DNA of 64,000 nucleotides, taken from the NCBI GenBank assembly GCA_963741495.1, contig CAVUID010000012.1:62001-126000 (forward strand), written 5' to 3'. Source of the stretch: Sulfurimicrobium sp963741495 (GTDB lineage Bacteria; Pseudomonadota; Gammaproteobacteria; Burkholderiales; Sulfuricellaceae). Positions 8,786 through 16,942 of this stretch are shown here, one piece after another. The position numbers and the translations under genes were made by a program. The notes under the pieces were generated by a model that saw only the letters and a list, made by a program, of their open reading frames with translations, was not told where the DNA came from and did no database searches. Each line of letters starts with the position of its first letter. Position 1 is the first letter of the stretch.

Positions 8786-8965
8786 ATGGCAAGCAAGTCA
8801 GCCCTCCCAGTCTACGAAGTCGAATTCATCCCGCTGGAACGCCGTCTTGACGACCGCCGCAGGCATGTCGACAGCTGCTATTCCGGACCGGAACGGCGAC
8901 GCGAGAAAAGCCGCCGGAGCAATGAGCGAAAAGCGGCAAAACCGCGCCTGCACTCGATGAACTAG
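8786..8965 (+). CDS. Small Arg-rich protein of unknown function
   Basis: A 59-residue basic protein with an excellent ribosome site (GGAGG 6 bases before ATG 8786). The sequence carries the repeated motifs LERRLDDRRR and GPERRREKSRR, like short ERR/RRR-repeat proteins of other Betaproteobacteria. No signal peptide or membrane segment is seen. It is transcribed divergently from the two-component system and converges on selD, whose stop is 18 bases away. The charge suggests nucleic-acid or membrane-surface binding, but no function can be assigned. Confidence 0.6.
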   Translation: MASKSALPVYEVEFIPLERRLDDRRRHVDSCYSGPERRREKSRRSNERKAAKPRLHSMN

Positions 8966-8983
8966 CAGGCACAGCGCGCTTTT

Positions 8984-10024
8984 TTAGCGCACGGTGGCAC
9001 GGATCTCGCCAGCCACCATCCTTCCGATTTCGCAGGCGTAGCCAAAGCCCTGCTGTTGAAACAGATCCAGTACATCGGCAACTGCCTCCGGCGCACAAGC
9101 CACCAGCAAACCGCCACTGGTCTGCGGATCGCACAACAAATTCTTTTTCCACGCTGCCATACCCTCAGGCAGTATCACTTCCTCTCCATAACTATCCCAG
9201 TTGCGTGCTCCCGCACCGGTAACATAGCCCTGTTTCGCCAGTTCCAGCGCCACCGGCAGGACAGGCAGCCGGTCAAATTCAATCTCTGCGCCCAGCCGGG
9301 AGCCGCGACAGATCTCCAGCAAATGCCCCAGCAGTGCAAAGCCGGTAACATCGGTGAGCGCATGCACGCCCTGCATATGGGCCAGCGTCGAACCTGCCAC
9401 GTTCAGTTGAGTCGTGCTTTCCAGCATCTGGCGGTAGCCCTCTTCCGACAGCTCACCTTTCTTCAGCGCCGCGCTCATGATGCCGATGCCCAGGCCCTTG
9501 CCGAGTATCAGCACATCACCTTCCTGGGCACCCACATTGCGCTTCACCTTGTCGGGATGAACCACACCCAGAGCCACCAGGCCATAAATCGGCTCGGGCG
9601 AATCGATCGAGTGGCCACCGGCAACGGGGATACCGGCCGCCGCGCACACTGCCTCGCCACCGGCCAGGATGTCACGAATGACATCGGTCGGAAGCTTGCC
9701 CACCGGCATGCCGACGATGGCCAGCGCCATGATGGGCTGCGCCCCCATGGCATAGATATCGGACAATGCATTGGTGGCCGCGATGCGGCCGAAATCAACC
9801 GCATCATCGACAATGGGCATGAAAAAATCGGTAGTCGCTACAATCGCCTGATGATCGTTGAGGCGATAGACCGCCGCATCGTCGCCGGTTTCCGTGCCCA
9901 CCATGAGATCGGGATGAATCAGGCGACTGGGCATGTTGGCGAGGATTTCGCTTAGCAGGGCAGGCGCAATTTTGCAGCCGCAGCCGCCGCCATGAGAGAA
10001 CTGTGTTAATTTAATTGCTGTCAT
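8984..10024 (-). CDS. selD: Selenide, water dikinase (selenophosphate synthase)
   Basis: A 346-residue enzyme making selenophosphate from selenide and ATP. The N-terminal motif SHGGGCGCKIAP has Cys, not selenocysteine, at the catalytic position, followed by the conserved Lys. The ATP-binding segment is DDAAVYRLNDHQAIVATTDFF, and the length is normal for SelD. It is divergent from selU with only 22 bases between start codons. With no selA/selB in view, the product most likely feeds SelU here; other uses cannot be excluded outside the window. Confidence 0.95.
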   Translation of the reverse strand: MTAIKLTQFSHGGGCGCKIAPALLSEILANMPSRLIHPDLMVGTETGDDAAVYRLNDHQAIVATTDFFMPIVDDAVDFGRIAATNALSDIYAMGAQPIMALAIVGMPVGKLPTDVIRDILAGGEAVCAAAGIPVAGGHSIDSPEPIYGLVALGVVHPDKVKRNVGAQEGDVLILGKGLGIGIMSAALKKGELSEEGYRQMLESTTQLNVAGSTLAHMQGVHALTDVTGFALLGHLLEICRGSRLGAEIEFDRLPVLPVALELAKQGYVTGAGARNWDSYGEEVILPEGMAAWKKNLLCDPQTSGGLLVACAPEAVADVLDLFQQQGFGYACEIGRMVAGEIRATVR

Positions 10025-10046
10025 TTATATTCGTAGGACCAAAAAA

Positions 10047-11099
10047 TTGCTGAAAGAGGCAAACCTAGCACAGCTGGATCAGTTTGACGAGATTATAGAC
10101 GTCCGCTCTCCTTCCGAATTTGCCGAGGACCATATTCCCGGCGCGCTGAATTTCCCCGTTCTCGATGACGAGGAACGCGCCCGCATCGGCACGATGTATA
10201 AGCAGGTTTCCTCTTTCGATGCCAAAAAAGCCGGTGCCGCGCTGGTGTCGCGCAATATCGGCAAGCATCTGGAACAGGCTTTCGCCGCCAAGCCGAAAAA
10301 CTGGCGCCCGCTGGTCTATTGCTGGCGCGGCGGGAAGCGCAGCGGCTCGATGGCCCATGTGCTGGGGCAGGTCGGCTGGCACACCGGCCAGCTGGATGGC
10401 GGCTACAAGGCCTACCGGCGCCAGGTGCTGGAAGACCTGCAAACCCTGCCGGCGCGCTTCCAGTGGCGCGTGGTGTGCGGCGCCACCGGCTCGGGCAAGA
10501 GCCGCCTGCTGCAGGCGCTGCATGCCGAGGGTGCCCAGGTGCTGGATCTGGAGGATCTGGCCAACCATCGCGGCTCGCTGCTCGGCAATTTGCCCGGCAC
10601 GCCGCAGCCGGGACAGAAATATTTCGAAAGTCTGATCTGGTCGAAGCTGCACAGCTTCGACCCTGCCCTGCCGATCTATGTCGAAGCCGAAAGCAAGAAA
10701 ATCGGCAATGTCCGCGTGCCGGAATCCCTCATCGCCGCCATGTGGCAGAGCCAGTGCATCCGCGTCGAGGCAAGCATTGCGCAACGAGTCGAACTATTGA
10801 AGGAAGAGTACACGCACTTTCTCGCCAACCCGGACGAACTGGGGAACAAGCTTGCGTTTCTTACCGACCTGCACGGCAAGGAACGCATCGCCCGCTGGCA
10901 GCAGATGGCGCAACAGGGCGAGTGGGACACGCTGGTAGCGGAATTGCTGGAGAAGCACTATGACCCGGCTTATACCCGCTCCACGCTCAAACACTACCCG
11001 CTTTACAACGAGGGACTCATCCTCCAACCGCACAGTCTGGGGATGAATGCGATGCAGGCGGCGGCAAAAAAAACACTTGGGCATCAGGCCGACGCTTGA
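10047..11099 (+). CDS. selU: tRNA 2-selenouridine synthase
   Basis: 350 residues. An N-terminal rhodanese domain (IIDVRSPSEFAEDHIPGA) has the catalytic Cys in VYCWRGGKRSG near residue 93. A P-loop domain (GATGSGKSRLL, ~150) follows, with the family motif LEDLANHRGS. The enzyme replaces sulfur by selenium at the wobble 2-thiouridine of tRNAs through geranylated intermediates, using SelD's selenophosphate. A TTG start at 10047 follows TAGGA at 10034-10038. It forms a head-to-head pair with selD. Synonym ybbB/mnmH. Confidence 0.93.
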   Translation: MLKEANLAQLDQFDEIIDVRSPSEFAEDHIPGALNFPVLDDEERARIGTMYKQVSSFDAKKAGAALVSRNIGKHLEQAFAAKPKNWRPLVYCWRGGKRSGSMAHVLGQVGWHTGQLDGGYKAYRRQVLEDLQTLPARFQWRVVCGATGSGKSRLLQALHAEGAQVLDLEDLANHRGSLLGNLPGTPQPGQKYFESLIWSKLHSFDPALPIYVEAESKKIGNVRVPESLIAAMWQSQCIRVEASIAQRVELLKEEYTHFLANPDELGNKLAFLTDLHGKERIARWQQMAQQGEWDTLVAELLEKHYDPAYTRSTLKHYPLYNEGLILQPHSLGMNAMQAAAKKTLGHQADA

Positions 11100-11220
11100 T
11101 CAAACCAAAAAACGGCATTGCACCGCAAAGGGCGCTAAGGCTCGCGAAGGAACTACATTAACCTGATGTTTTACATTTCGAACTTTAGCGTTTCAACTGC
11201 TTTTTACAGACCTAATCCCC

Positions 11221-12006
11221 TTACCCGCAACGCCCGTTCTTATCCAGCTTCATGTACTTCTGCAACCACCCCTTGACCCGCTCCCGCGCATGCCGGGCAG
11301 CAATTTTCTCTTCCGGGGTCTGGTCGTTACGGAAATCGAAGGCGCGCCGCGCCAGCGGATAATATTGCATCTCAACCGGCACCCCGCGTTCGTACAAGGC
11401 ATAAAAAGCACGTCCGCCGTTGATGCGGCGCAGCTCATAATCCTGCTCGCCGATCAGGAACAGCATCGGCGTGACGATCTGCGAAATTTCCGGTGCCACG
11501 CTGAAAAGCTGCTCCGGCTCTGGCGCATTGGGATTCTGCATGTGGCCCGCATAGGCGGCGATGGCGGCAATATCCTTGCCGCGCCTGGCCGCCAGCCGGA
11601 TCGAGTAGTAGCCGCCGCGCGAATAACCCACCACGCCAACCGGCATCCTGCACGACTCCGGCAAAGCCATGAGCGCATCCAGCCCGGCTTCGACATCGTT
11701 TTCCGTTGCCGGATCATGGGCCGACGGCCAGCGCTCGATAAACCGCCCAGCCTGCCAGTCCGGCGCCAGTACTACGAAGCCCTGCTCCGCCAGGGTGGCT
11801 ATATGGCGCTGATCGACTTCGTCGTAACCACGTTTGGCATGGATATACAGCACCGGGGGAAACGGCCCCTTGCCTGAGGGAATGGCAATTTCCGCCGGAA
11901 CATCCACCTCGCCCGACTTGATGAAGACCTTCCTGAGCTGGACATCCCCCGCCAGGGCAACCTGGGAAATGAGCAGCAAAGCCAATGCCAGCGTGATGAT
12001 TTTCAT
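11221..12006 (-). CDS. Exported dienelactone hydrolase-family protein
   Basis: A 261-residue alpha/beta hydrolase with a signal peptide (residues 1-19, cleavage after ALAG). The nucleophile elbow GYSRGGYYS carries the Ser near residue 130. The catalytic Asp would lie in LIGEQDYELR; no acid-His assignment is certain. Dienelactone hydrolases usually have Cys as nucleophile, so the Ser points to esterase/lipase-like chemistry on an unknown periplasmic substrate. It appears monocistronic. Confidence 0.75.
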   Translation of the reverse strand: MKIITLALALLLISQVALAGDVQLRKVFIKSGEVDVPAEIAIPSGKGPFPPVLYIHAKRGYDEVDQRHIATLAEQGFVVLAPDWQAGRFIERWPSAHDPATENDVEAGLDALMALPESCRMPVGVVGYSRGGYYSIRLAARRGKDIAAIAAYAGHMQNPNAPEPEQLFSVAPEISQIVTPMLFLIGEQDYELRRINGGRAFYALYERGVPVEMQYYPLARRAFDFRNDQTPEEKIAARHARERVKGWLQKYMKLDKNGRCG

Positions 12007-12117
12007 GCGTACTTGTCCATGTATTTACGTCATGAAGATAATGGCACAGCATGAAAAAAATGTATTGAGCCGTTTGGACTAGCCGATCATGGCCTTAGTG
12101 AAATTGATCTGTCTCAA

Positions 12118-12145
12118 TTGACCTGATAAAAAAAAGTGCTAGGCT
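12118..12145 (+). promoter_or_regulatory. Possible promoter of the host-attachment-type gene
   Basis: TTGACC at 12118-12123 followed 16 bases later by TAGGCT, in an AT-rich leader about 110 bases before the ATG. The -10 is poor, so this is tentative. Confidence 0.3.
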
Positions 12146-12256
12146 GTACAGACCATCGCGGGAAAAGTTTGACTGCGCTCGTGCATGGAATTTCAATCCC
12201 GACTCCATGCGACCGTACCCGGTCAAATGGAATCACAATCAGGAGTGTTGAATATC

Positions 12257-12697
12257 ATGAGCACCACCTGGATTCTTGTCGCAAATGCCAGCATCGCACG
12301 TCTGTACCAAAATAACGGCCCGAAAAAAGGCCTGCAACTGATCAAGGAACTGGCTCACCCGGAAAGCAGGGTAAAAGCAGCCAGCCTGGTTTCCGACCGA
12401 CCTGGTCACAATCCGGGCGCTGGAGATGGCCATGGCTCGTTTGTTCCTGCCTCCTCCCCAAAACAGAACGAGGCGGAGCGCTTCGCCCAGCAACTGGCGA
12501 ATGAGATGGACAGCGGTCGTACCTCAAACAGCTACTCCCGCGCCATCCTGGTTGCGGCGCCTGCTTTCATGGGGCTGCTCAAGGGGTGCATCAACAACCA
12601 TGTAAGCAAGCTGGTGAGCGAGGACGTGGACAAGGACTACACCAAGGCCACCGAGAAGGAACTGGCTGGCCATCTGGAAAGCATCATTTACCTCTGA
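12257..12697 (+). CDS. Host attachment-family protein
   Basis: 146 residues matching the family once named 'protein required for attachment to host cells' (PF10116-type): N-terminal TWILVANASIARLYQNN, central DRPGH, and a segment from NSYSRAILVAAPAFMGLLK to the C-terminus, where KDYTKATEKELAGHL is seen. These are release-factor eRF1-fold-like cytosolic proteins of uncertain function, and the attachment role is known only for a few plant-associated bacteria. ATG 12257 is chosen for AGGAG at 12241-12245. Its stop overlaps the stop of convergent thpR by 10 bases. Confidence 0.8.
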   Translation: MSTTWILVANASIARLYQNNGPKKGLQLIKELAHPESRVKAASLVSDRPGHNPGAGDGHGSFVPASSPKQNEAERFAQQLANEMDSGRTSNSYSRAILVAAPAFMGLLKGCINNHVSKLVSEDVDKDYTKATEKELAGHLESIIYL

Positions 12698-13257
12698 AGA
12701 TCCCAGCGGCCTATGACCTCATAGGCCGCGCCGGCATCGGTCGTCACCGATTTCACCAGCACGAAAGCATCAGCCGCCCATTGCAAAGGCGTCAAGGGCG
12801 GCATCTCCACCTCGTTGCAGCGTGCATTCCTGAGCAGGGTGACATGGGGCACAAAAACAGGCCGGTCGTCGAAAGCGAAGCCTGCGTTGCGCAGGCCTTC
12901 CTGCAACTGGGTCACCAGGTCCTGTAACGCTTCGGGCGTTTCCTGCGGCGCGGCCCAGGCCACCCTGTTATGGCGCCACCAGCCAAGTCGATCCAGCGTC
13001 ATCGAAAAAGAAGCGCCGGAAACGCACCCGGCCACGGCATGCAGTTCGTCCAGTCGCGCCAGTGCCACATTGCCGAGAAATACCAGGGTGAGATGCAGAT
13101 TGGGCGCCCGCATCCGGCGTCCGCCACAGGCCGCGTGCAGCTTATTGCCAGCCTGATCGAGCGCGTGCCGCACCTTGGCATCCGGCCACAGGGCGAAAAA
13201 CAGCCGTGCGGTCTGTGGCCCCTCGGCCACCGTTTTCAGCCCTTCACCAGCAGGCAT
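12688..13257 (-). CDS. thpR: RNA 2',3'-cyclic phosphodiesterase
   Basis: A 189-residue 2H-phosphoesterase. Both catalytic HxTx motifs are present: HLTL near residue 55 and HVTL near residue 138, with ARLFFALWPD at the N-terminus. The family hydrolyses 2',3'-cyclic phosphates on RNA ends to 2'-phosphates; the older name is LigT. It overlaps the end of ispF by 22 bases, so it is the last gene of the ispD-ispF-thpR unit. A link to isoprenoid synthesis is not expected. Confidence 0.88.
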   Translation of the reverse strand: MPAGEGLKTVAEGPQTARLFFALWPDAKVRHALDQAGNKLHAACGGRRMRAPNLHLTLVFLGNVALARLDELHAVAGCVSGASFSMTLDRLGWWRHNRVAWAAPQETPEALQDLVTQLQEGLRNAGFAFDDRPVFVPHVTLLRNARCNEVEMPPLTPLQWAADAFVLVKSVTTDAGAAYEVIGRWDLQR

Positions 13258-13709
13258 ATTGCCTGTGCGGCAATGCCCTCTCCCCGACCGGTATAGCCCA
13301 GTTTTTCCGTGGTGGTCGCCTTGACGTTGACCACCCCGGGATCCACATCGAGATCGGCGGCAATATTGGCCTCCATCTGCGGAATATAGGGTGCCATTCT
13401 GGGTGCCTGAGCGATGATCGTGGCATCCACATTCACCACTTGATAACCCTCGCTCGCTACCAGCCGCACGACCTCGCGCAGCAAATGGCGGCTATCGATC
13501 CCCTTGAATGCCGGATCGCTGTCCGGGAAATGGCGTCCGATGTCGCCCTGCCCCACCGCCCCCAGCAACGCATCGCAAATGGCATGCAGCAGCACATCAG
13601 CATCGGAGTGTCCAGCCAGCCCCAGCTGATAGGGGACTTCCACCCCCCCCATGATCAGCCTGCGCCCTTCCACCAGGGCATGTACATCGAAACCTTGACC
13701 GATTCTCAT
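13236..13709 (-). CDS. ispF: 2-C-methyl-D-erythritol 2,4-cyclodiphosphate synthase
   Basis: 157 residues, full length. The zinc ligands lie in the N-terminal GFDVHAL and in GHSDADVLLHAICDALLGA, and the C-terminal KATTTEKLGYTGRGEG is the family signature. It converts CDP-ME-2-phosphate to MEcPP with release of CMP in the MEP isoprenoid pathway. It is coupled to ispD by an ATGA overlap and followed by thpR. Confidence 0.97.
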   Translation of the reverse strand: MRIGQGFDVHALVEGRRLIMGGVEVPYQLGLAGHSDADVLLHAICDALLGAVGQGDIGRHFPDSDPAFKGIDSRHLLREVVRLVASEGYQVVNVDATIIAQAPRMAPYIPQMEANIAADLDVDPGVVNVKATTTEKLGYTGRGEGIAAQAICLLVKG

Positions 13710-14401
13710 ACTGCCTCCTTTTTTAACAGCAATTCCGCCATCTCCAGATCCTGCGCATAAGTCACCTTGAAGTTCCGGCTGTCCCCCAGCACCAGCCTGG
13801 GTTTCAGCCCCATCGACTCAATCGCCTGCGCCTCGTCGGTGGGCACATGCGTTCCCGGCTGCGACAGCGCCTCAAGCAGCGCGCCGTGGCGAAACATCTG
13901 CGGGGTCTGCGCCTGCCACAGGCCGGCGCGCGGTTCGGTGTGGGCGACGTGATGCGCGCCGTCCGAGCGTTTCAGGGTATCGGCCACTGGCACGGCGAGC
14001 AGTCCGCCCACTTCGTCCGCGCCGCCTTCGGCAATCAGGCGCCCCAGCGCTTCCTCGCTCAGGCCGGGCCGGGCTGCATCGTGCACCAGCACCCAGTCGT
14101 CAGCGGCCACGTCGTCCTGAATCGCCTTGAGACCGTTGCGCACGCTCTCGAAACGCTCTCCCCCGCCACAAAAAAGCGGCACCAGCGTGGGCGCAAAAAC
14201 TTCCCAGTCGTAGCTGCCCCAGCGCTCGTCATCGCGCGCCAGCACCACATACACCCGCTCGATTTCCTTGCAGCCGCAAAGACGGGCAATGGCATAGTAA
14301 ATCAGGGGATGCCCGCCGATTTCCAGATATTGTTTGGGTCTGGGTGCGCCCATGCGTGAACCGGAGCCGGCGGCGGGAATCAAAGCATAAAAGGTGGTCA
14401 T
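13706..14401 (-). CDS. ispD: 2-C-methyl-D-erythritol 4-phosphate cytidylyltransferase
   Basis: 231 residues. The nucleotide-binding N-terminus IPAAGSGSRMGAPRPKQY, VLVHDAARPGL and TPQMFRHGALLEA are the IspD signatures. It forms CDP-ME from MEP and CTP in the MEP pathway. First gene of ispD-ispF-thpR and divergent from the AmmeMemoRadiSam operon. Confidence 0.97.
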   Translation of the reverse strand: MTTFYALIPAAGSGSRMGAPRPKQYLEIGGHPLIYYAIARLCGCKEIERVYVVLARDDERWGSYDWEVFAPTLVPLFCGGGERFESVRNGLKAIQDDVAADDWVLVHDAARPGLSEEALGRLIAEGGADEVGGLLAVPVADTLKRSDGAHHVAHTEPRAGLWQAQTPQMFRHGALLEALSQPGTHVPTDEAQAIESMGLKPRLVLGDSRNFKVTYAQDLEMAELLLKKEAV

Positions 14402-14484
14402 TTCATGTTCCGGGTTAAGGGGTATGATTGATTTAGTTCTTGATCGTCCCCATTTTACTGGTAGTTACAGAAGGAGGGGTAAAG

Positions 14485-15291
14485 ATGAAAGAAGTCCGTC
14501 CTGCCGCCGTTGCCGGCGCCTTCTACCCCGGCGAGCCCGGCGTCCTGAAGCACGATATTCAGGCCATGCTGGCCGCAGTCTCCGCGCCTGCTGACGCCAT
14601 GCCGCCCAAGGCATTGATTGTACCTCACGCAGGCTACATCTATTCCGGCTCTATCGCCGCCAGTGCTTATGCCCGGCTCATTCCACTGCGCCACCAGATC
14701 AAACGCGTAGTACTGCTCGGGCCGGTGCACCGCGTGCCGGTGCGCGGACTGGCGCTGCCCGGTGTGGATGGCTTCGAAACCCCGCTGGGCAGTATTGCGC
14801 TGGATCAGCAGGCCATGGCGCAGGTTGCCAGCCTGCCGCAGGTAGTCGAAAGCTTCCCGGCCCACGCCCTGGAACATTCTCTGGAAGTGCAACTGCCCTT
14901 CCTGCAGATGGTGCTGGATGATTTCAGCCTGGTGCCGCTGGCCGTGGGCGACGCCACGCCGGCGGAAGTGGCGGAAGTGCTGGAACAATTGTGGGGCGGG
15001 CCGGAAACCCTGATCGTGATCAGCTCCGACCTTTCGCACTACCTGCCCTATGATGTGGCCAGACGAATTGACCATGAAACGGCGCAAGCCATCCTGGCGC
15101 TGGCGTCACCCGTCAGCCACGAGCAGGCATGCGGCGGCACGCCGGTCAACGGCCTGCTGCTGGCCGCACGGCACCATCATTTGAAGCCGCATCTACTGGA
15201 TCTGCGCAATTCCGGCGACACTTCGGGGGACCGCAGCCGCGTGGTGGGTTATGGCGCCTTTGCTTTTGAAGAGTCTGATCATGTCCACTGA
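14485..15291 (+). CDS. amrB: AmmeMemoRadiSam system protein B (MEMO1-like)
   Basis: 268 residues of the Memo family, related to metal-dependent class III extradiol dioxygenases: VRPAAVAGAFYPGEP at the start, LIVPHAGYIYSGS, LLGPVHRVP, HSLEVQLPFLQ and SSDLSHYLPYD. The His residues of these motifs are the putative metal ligands. A strong AGGAGG (14472-14477) sets the ATG at 14485. It overlaps the next gene by 11 bases. The three-gene cluster is widely conserved but its biochemical role is not settled. Confidence 0.93.
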   Translation: MKEVRPAAVAGAFYPGEPGVLKHDIQAMLAAVSAPADAMPPKALIVPHAGYIYSGSIAASAYARLIPLRHQIKRVVLLGPVHRVPVRGLALPGVDGFETPLGSIALDQQAMAQVASLPQVVESFPAHALEHSLEVQLPFLQMVLDDFSLVPLAVGDATPAEVAEVLEQLWGGPETLIVISSDLSHYLPYDVARRIDHETAQAILALASPVSHEQACGGTPVNGLLLAARHHHLKPHLLDLRNSGDTSGDRSRVVGYGAFAFEESDHVH

Positions 15292-15829
15292 CCAAGGAAA
15301 AGCCCTGCTCGCCATTGCCCGCGCAACGATTTCCGGCGCACTCGGCAAGCCCATGCAGGCGGACGAATCTGCGCCCTGGCTGCAAGAGCCGGGCGCGACC
15401 TTCGTTACACTCACCCAGCAGGGTCAATTGCGCGGTTGTATTGGCAGCCTGGAGGCGCACCGCTCGCTGCTGGCCGACATCAAGGCCAACGCCCTGGCCG
15501 CAGCCTTGCGCGACCCGCGCTTCCCGCCGCTGGGCGCAGATGAGTTGGACAGGACGCGGGTTGAAGTATCGCTGCTCTCGCCGCTGTCGCCCATCGCCTT
15601 CAGCAGCGAACAGGATGCACTGGCGCAATTGCGGCCACTGGAGGACGGCATCGTGTTCGAATACGGGCCGTACCGCGCCACTTTCCTGCCGCAGGTCTGG
15701 GAGCAATTACCAGAACCCGCCGAATTCATGGCCCACCTCAAGCACAAGGCAGGGTTGTCGCCCGATCTCTGGGACAAGGACGTCAGGCTGTTCCGCTATA
15801 CCGTGAGCAAATGGAAGGAGTCCACATGA
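15281..15829 (+). CDS. amrA: AmmeMemoRadiSam system protein A (AMMECR1-like)
   Basis: 182 residues of the AMMECR1 fold. The hallmark LRGCIGSL is present near residue 48, followed by ALRDPRFPPL and VEVSLLSPLSPI; the conserved Cys is retained. It begins inside the end of the Memo gene and overlaps the radical-SAM gene by 4 bases (ATGA), indicating tight translational coupling. Function unknown. Confidence 0.93.
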   Translation: MSTDQGKALLAIARATISGALGKPMQADESAPWLQEPGATFVTLTQQGQLRGCIGSLEAHRSLLADIKANALAAALRDPRFPPLGADELDRTRVEVSLLSPLSPIAFSSEQDALAQLRPLEDGIVFEYGPYRATFLPQVWEQLPEPAEFMAHLKHKAGLSPDLWDKDVRLFRYTVSKWKEST

Positions 15830-16920
15830 ACATCACCGAGTCAATCCATCCCGGCCGCTGGTGGCATGCACTGGATGAAAAAACCATCCAGTGCGACCTG
15901 TGTCCGCGCGACTGCAAGCTGCATGAGGGTCAGCGCGGCCTGTGCTTTGTACGCCAGAACATCGGCGGCAAGATGATTCTCACCACCTACGGGCGCTCAT
16001 CCGGCTTCTGCATCGACCCAATCGAAAAGAAACCGCTCAACCACTTCTATCCCGGCAGCAGCGTATTCTCGTTTGGCACTGCGGGCTGCAATCTGGCCTG
16101 CAAGTTCTGCCAGAACTGGGACATCAGCAAGGCCCGCGATATGGACCGGCTGATGGATCAGGCCTCGCCGGAAGAAATCGCCCGTACCGCCGGGCATCAT
16201 GGCTGCAAAAGTGTGGCCTTTACCTACAACGACCCGGTAATTTTCGCCGAATATGCCATGGATACCGCGGATGCCTGCCACGAGCGCGACATCCAGACCG
16301 TCGCCGTCACGGCGGGCTACATCCACGCAGCGGCAGGACGCGAGTTTTTCGCCAAAATGGACGCCGCCAACGTGGATCTGAAAGGCTTCACCGACAATTT
16401 CTACCACAGCCTGTGCGCCGGCCATTTGCAGCCGGTGCTGGACACCCTTGCCTATATCCACCACGAAACCTCATGCTGGCTGGAAATCACCACGCTGATC
16501 ATCCCCGGCCAGAACGATTCGGAGCAGGAAATCACCGCGCTATCGCAGTGGATCGCCAGGGAGCTGGGGCCGGACGTGCCACTGCACTTCTCGGCCTTTC
16601 ATCCGGATTACAGGATGACGGACATCCCGGCCACACCCGGAGCGACGCTCAGCCGGGCGCGCAAGATCGCCATGGAGCAGGGGCTGCACTATGTCTATAC
16701 CGGCAACGTGCACGACCCGGCCGGCGACACCACCTGCTGCCCCAAATGCCAGAGCGCGCTGATCGAGCGCGACTGGTACCAGATCAACGCCTATCACCTC
16801 ACCGATGACGGCCATTGTCCGCATTGCGGCACGGCCATCGCCGGGCGTTTTGAACACTTTTCCCTGGCCAGTCAATTCGGGCGCAAACAGATTCCGGTAG
16901 CGGTTCACCGGCACGCATAG
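15826..16920 (+). CDS. amrS: AmmeMemoRadiSam system radical SAM enzyme
   Basis: 364 residues, related to pyruvate-formate-lyase activating enzymes. The radical-SAM cluster motif CNLACKFC sits near residue 86. A Cys-rich N-terminus (CDLCPRDCKLHEGQRGLC) and a C-terminal zinc-ribbon-like part (CCPKCQSA and CPHCGTA) suggest extra metal sites. ATG 15826 has GGAG upstream and overlaps the preceding stop. It probably modifies or uses the two partner proteins, but substrate and product are unknown. Confidence 0.93.
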   Translation: MNITESIHPGRWWHALDEKTIQCDLCPRDCKLHEGQRGLCFVRQNIGGKMILTTYGRSSGFCIDPIEKKPLNHFYPGSSVFSFGTAGCNLACKFCQNWDISKARDMDRLMDQASPEEIARTAGHHGCKSVAFTYNDPVIFAEYAMDTADACHERDIQTVAVTAGYIHAAAGREFFAKMDAANVDLKGFTDNFYHSLCAGHLQPVLDTLAYIHHETSCWLEITTLIIPGQNDSEQEITALSQWIARELGPDVPLHFSAFHPDYRMTDIPATPGATLSRARKIAMEQGLHYVYTGNVHDPAGDTTCCPKCQSALIERDWYQINAYHLTDDGHCPHCGTAIAGRFEHFSLASQFGRKQIPVAVHRHA

Positions 16921-16942
16921 AAATTGGGTAAACTGCGGCCTC

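Noticed and set aside
10065..10784. 239-codon reading frame opposite selU
   Set aside because: It is an antisense shadow of a high-GC gene, with no ribosome site or recognisable domain.
14455..15087. 210-codon reading frame opposite the Memo gene
   Set aside because: It is antisense to a well-conserved protein, with composition typical of a shadow frame.
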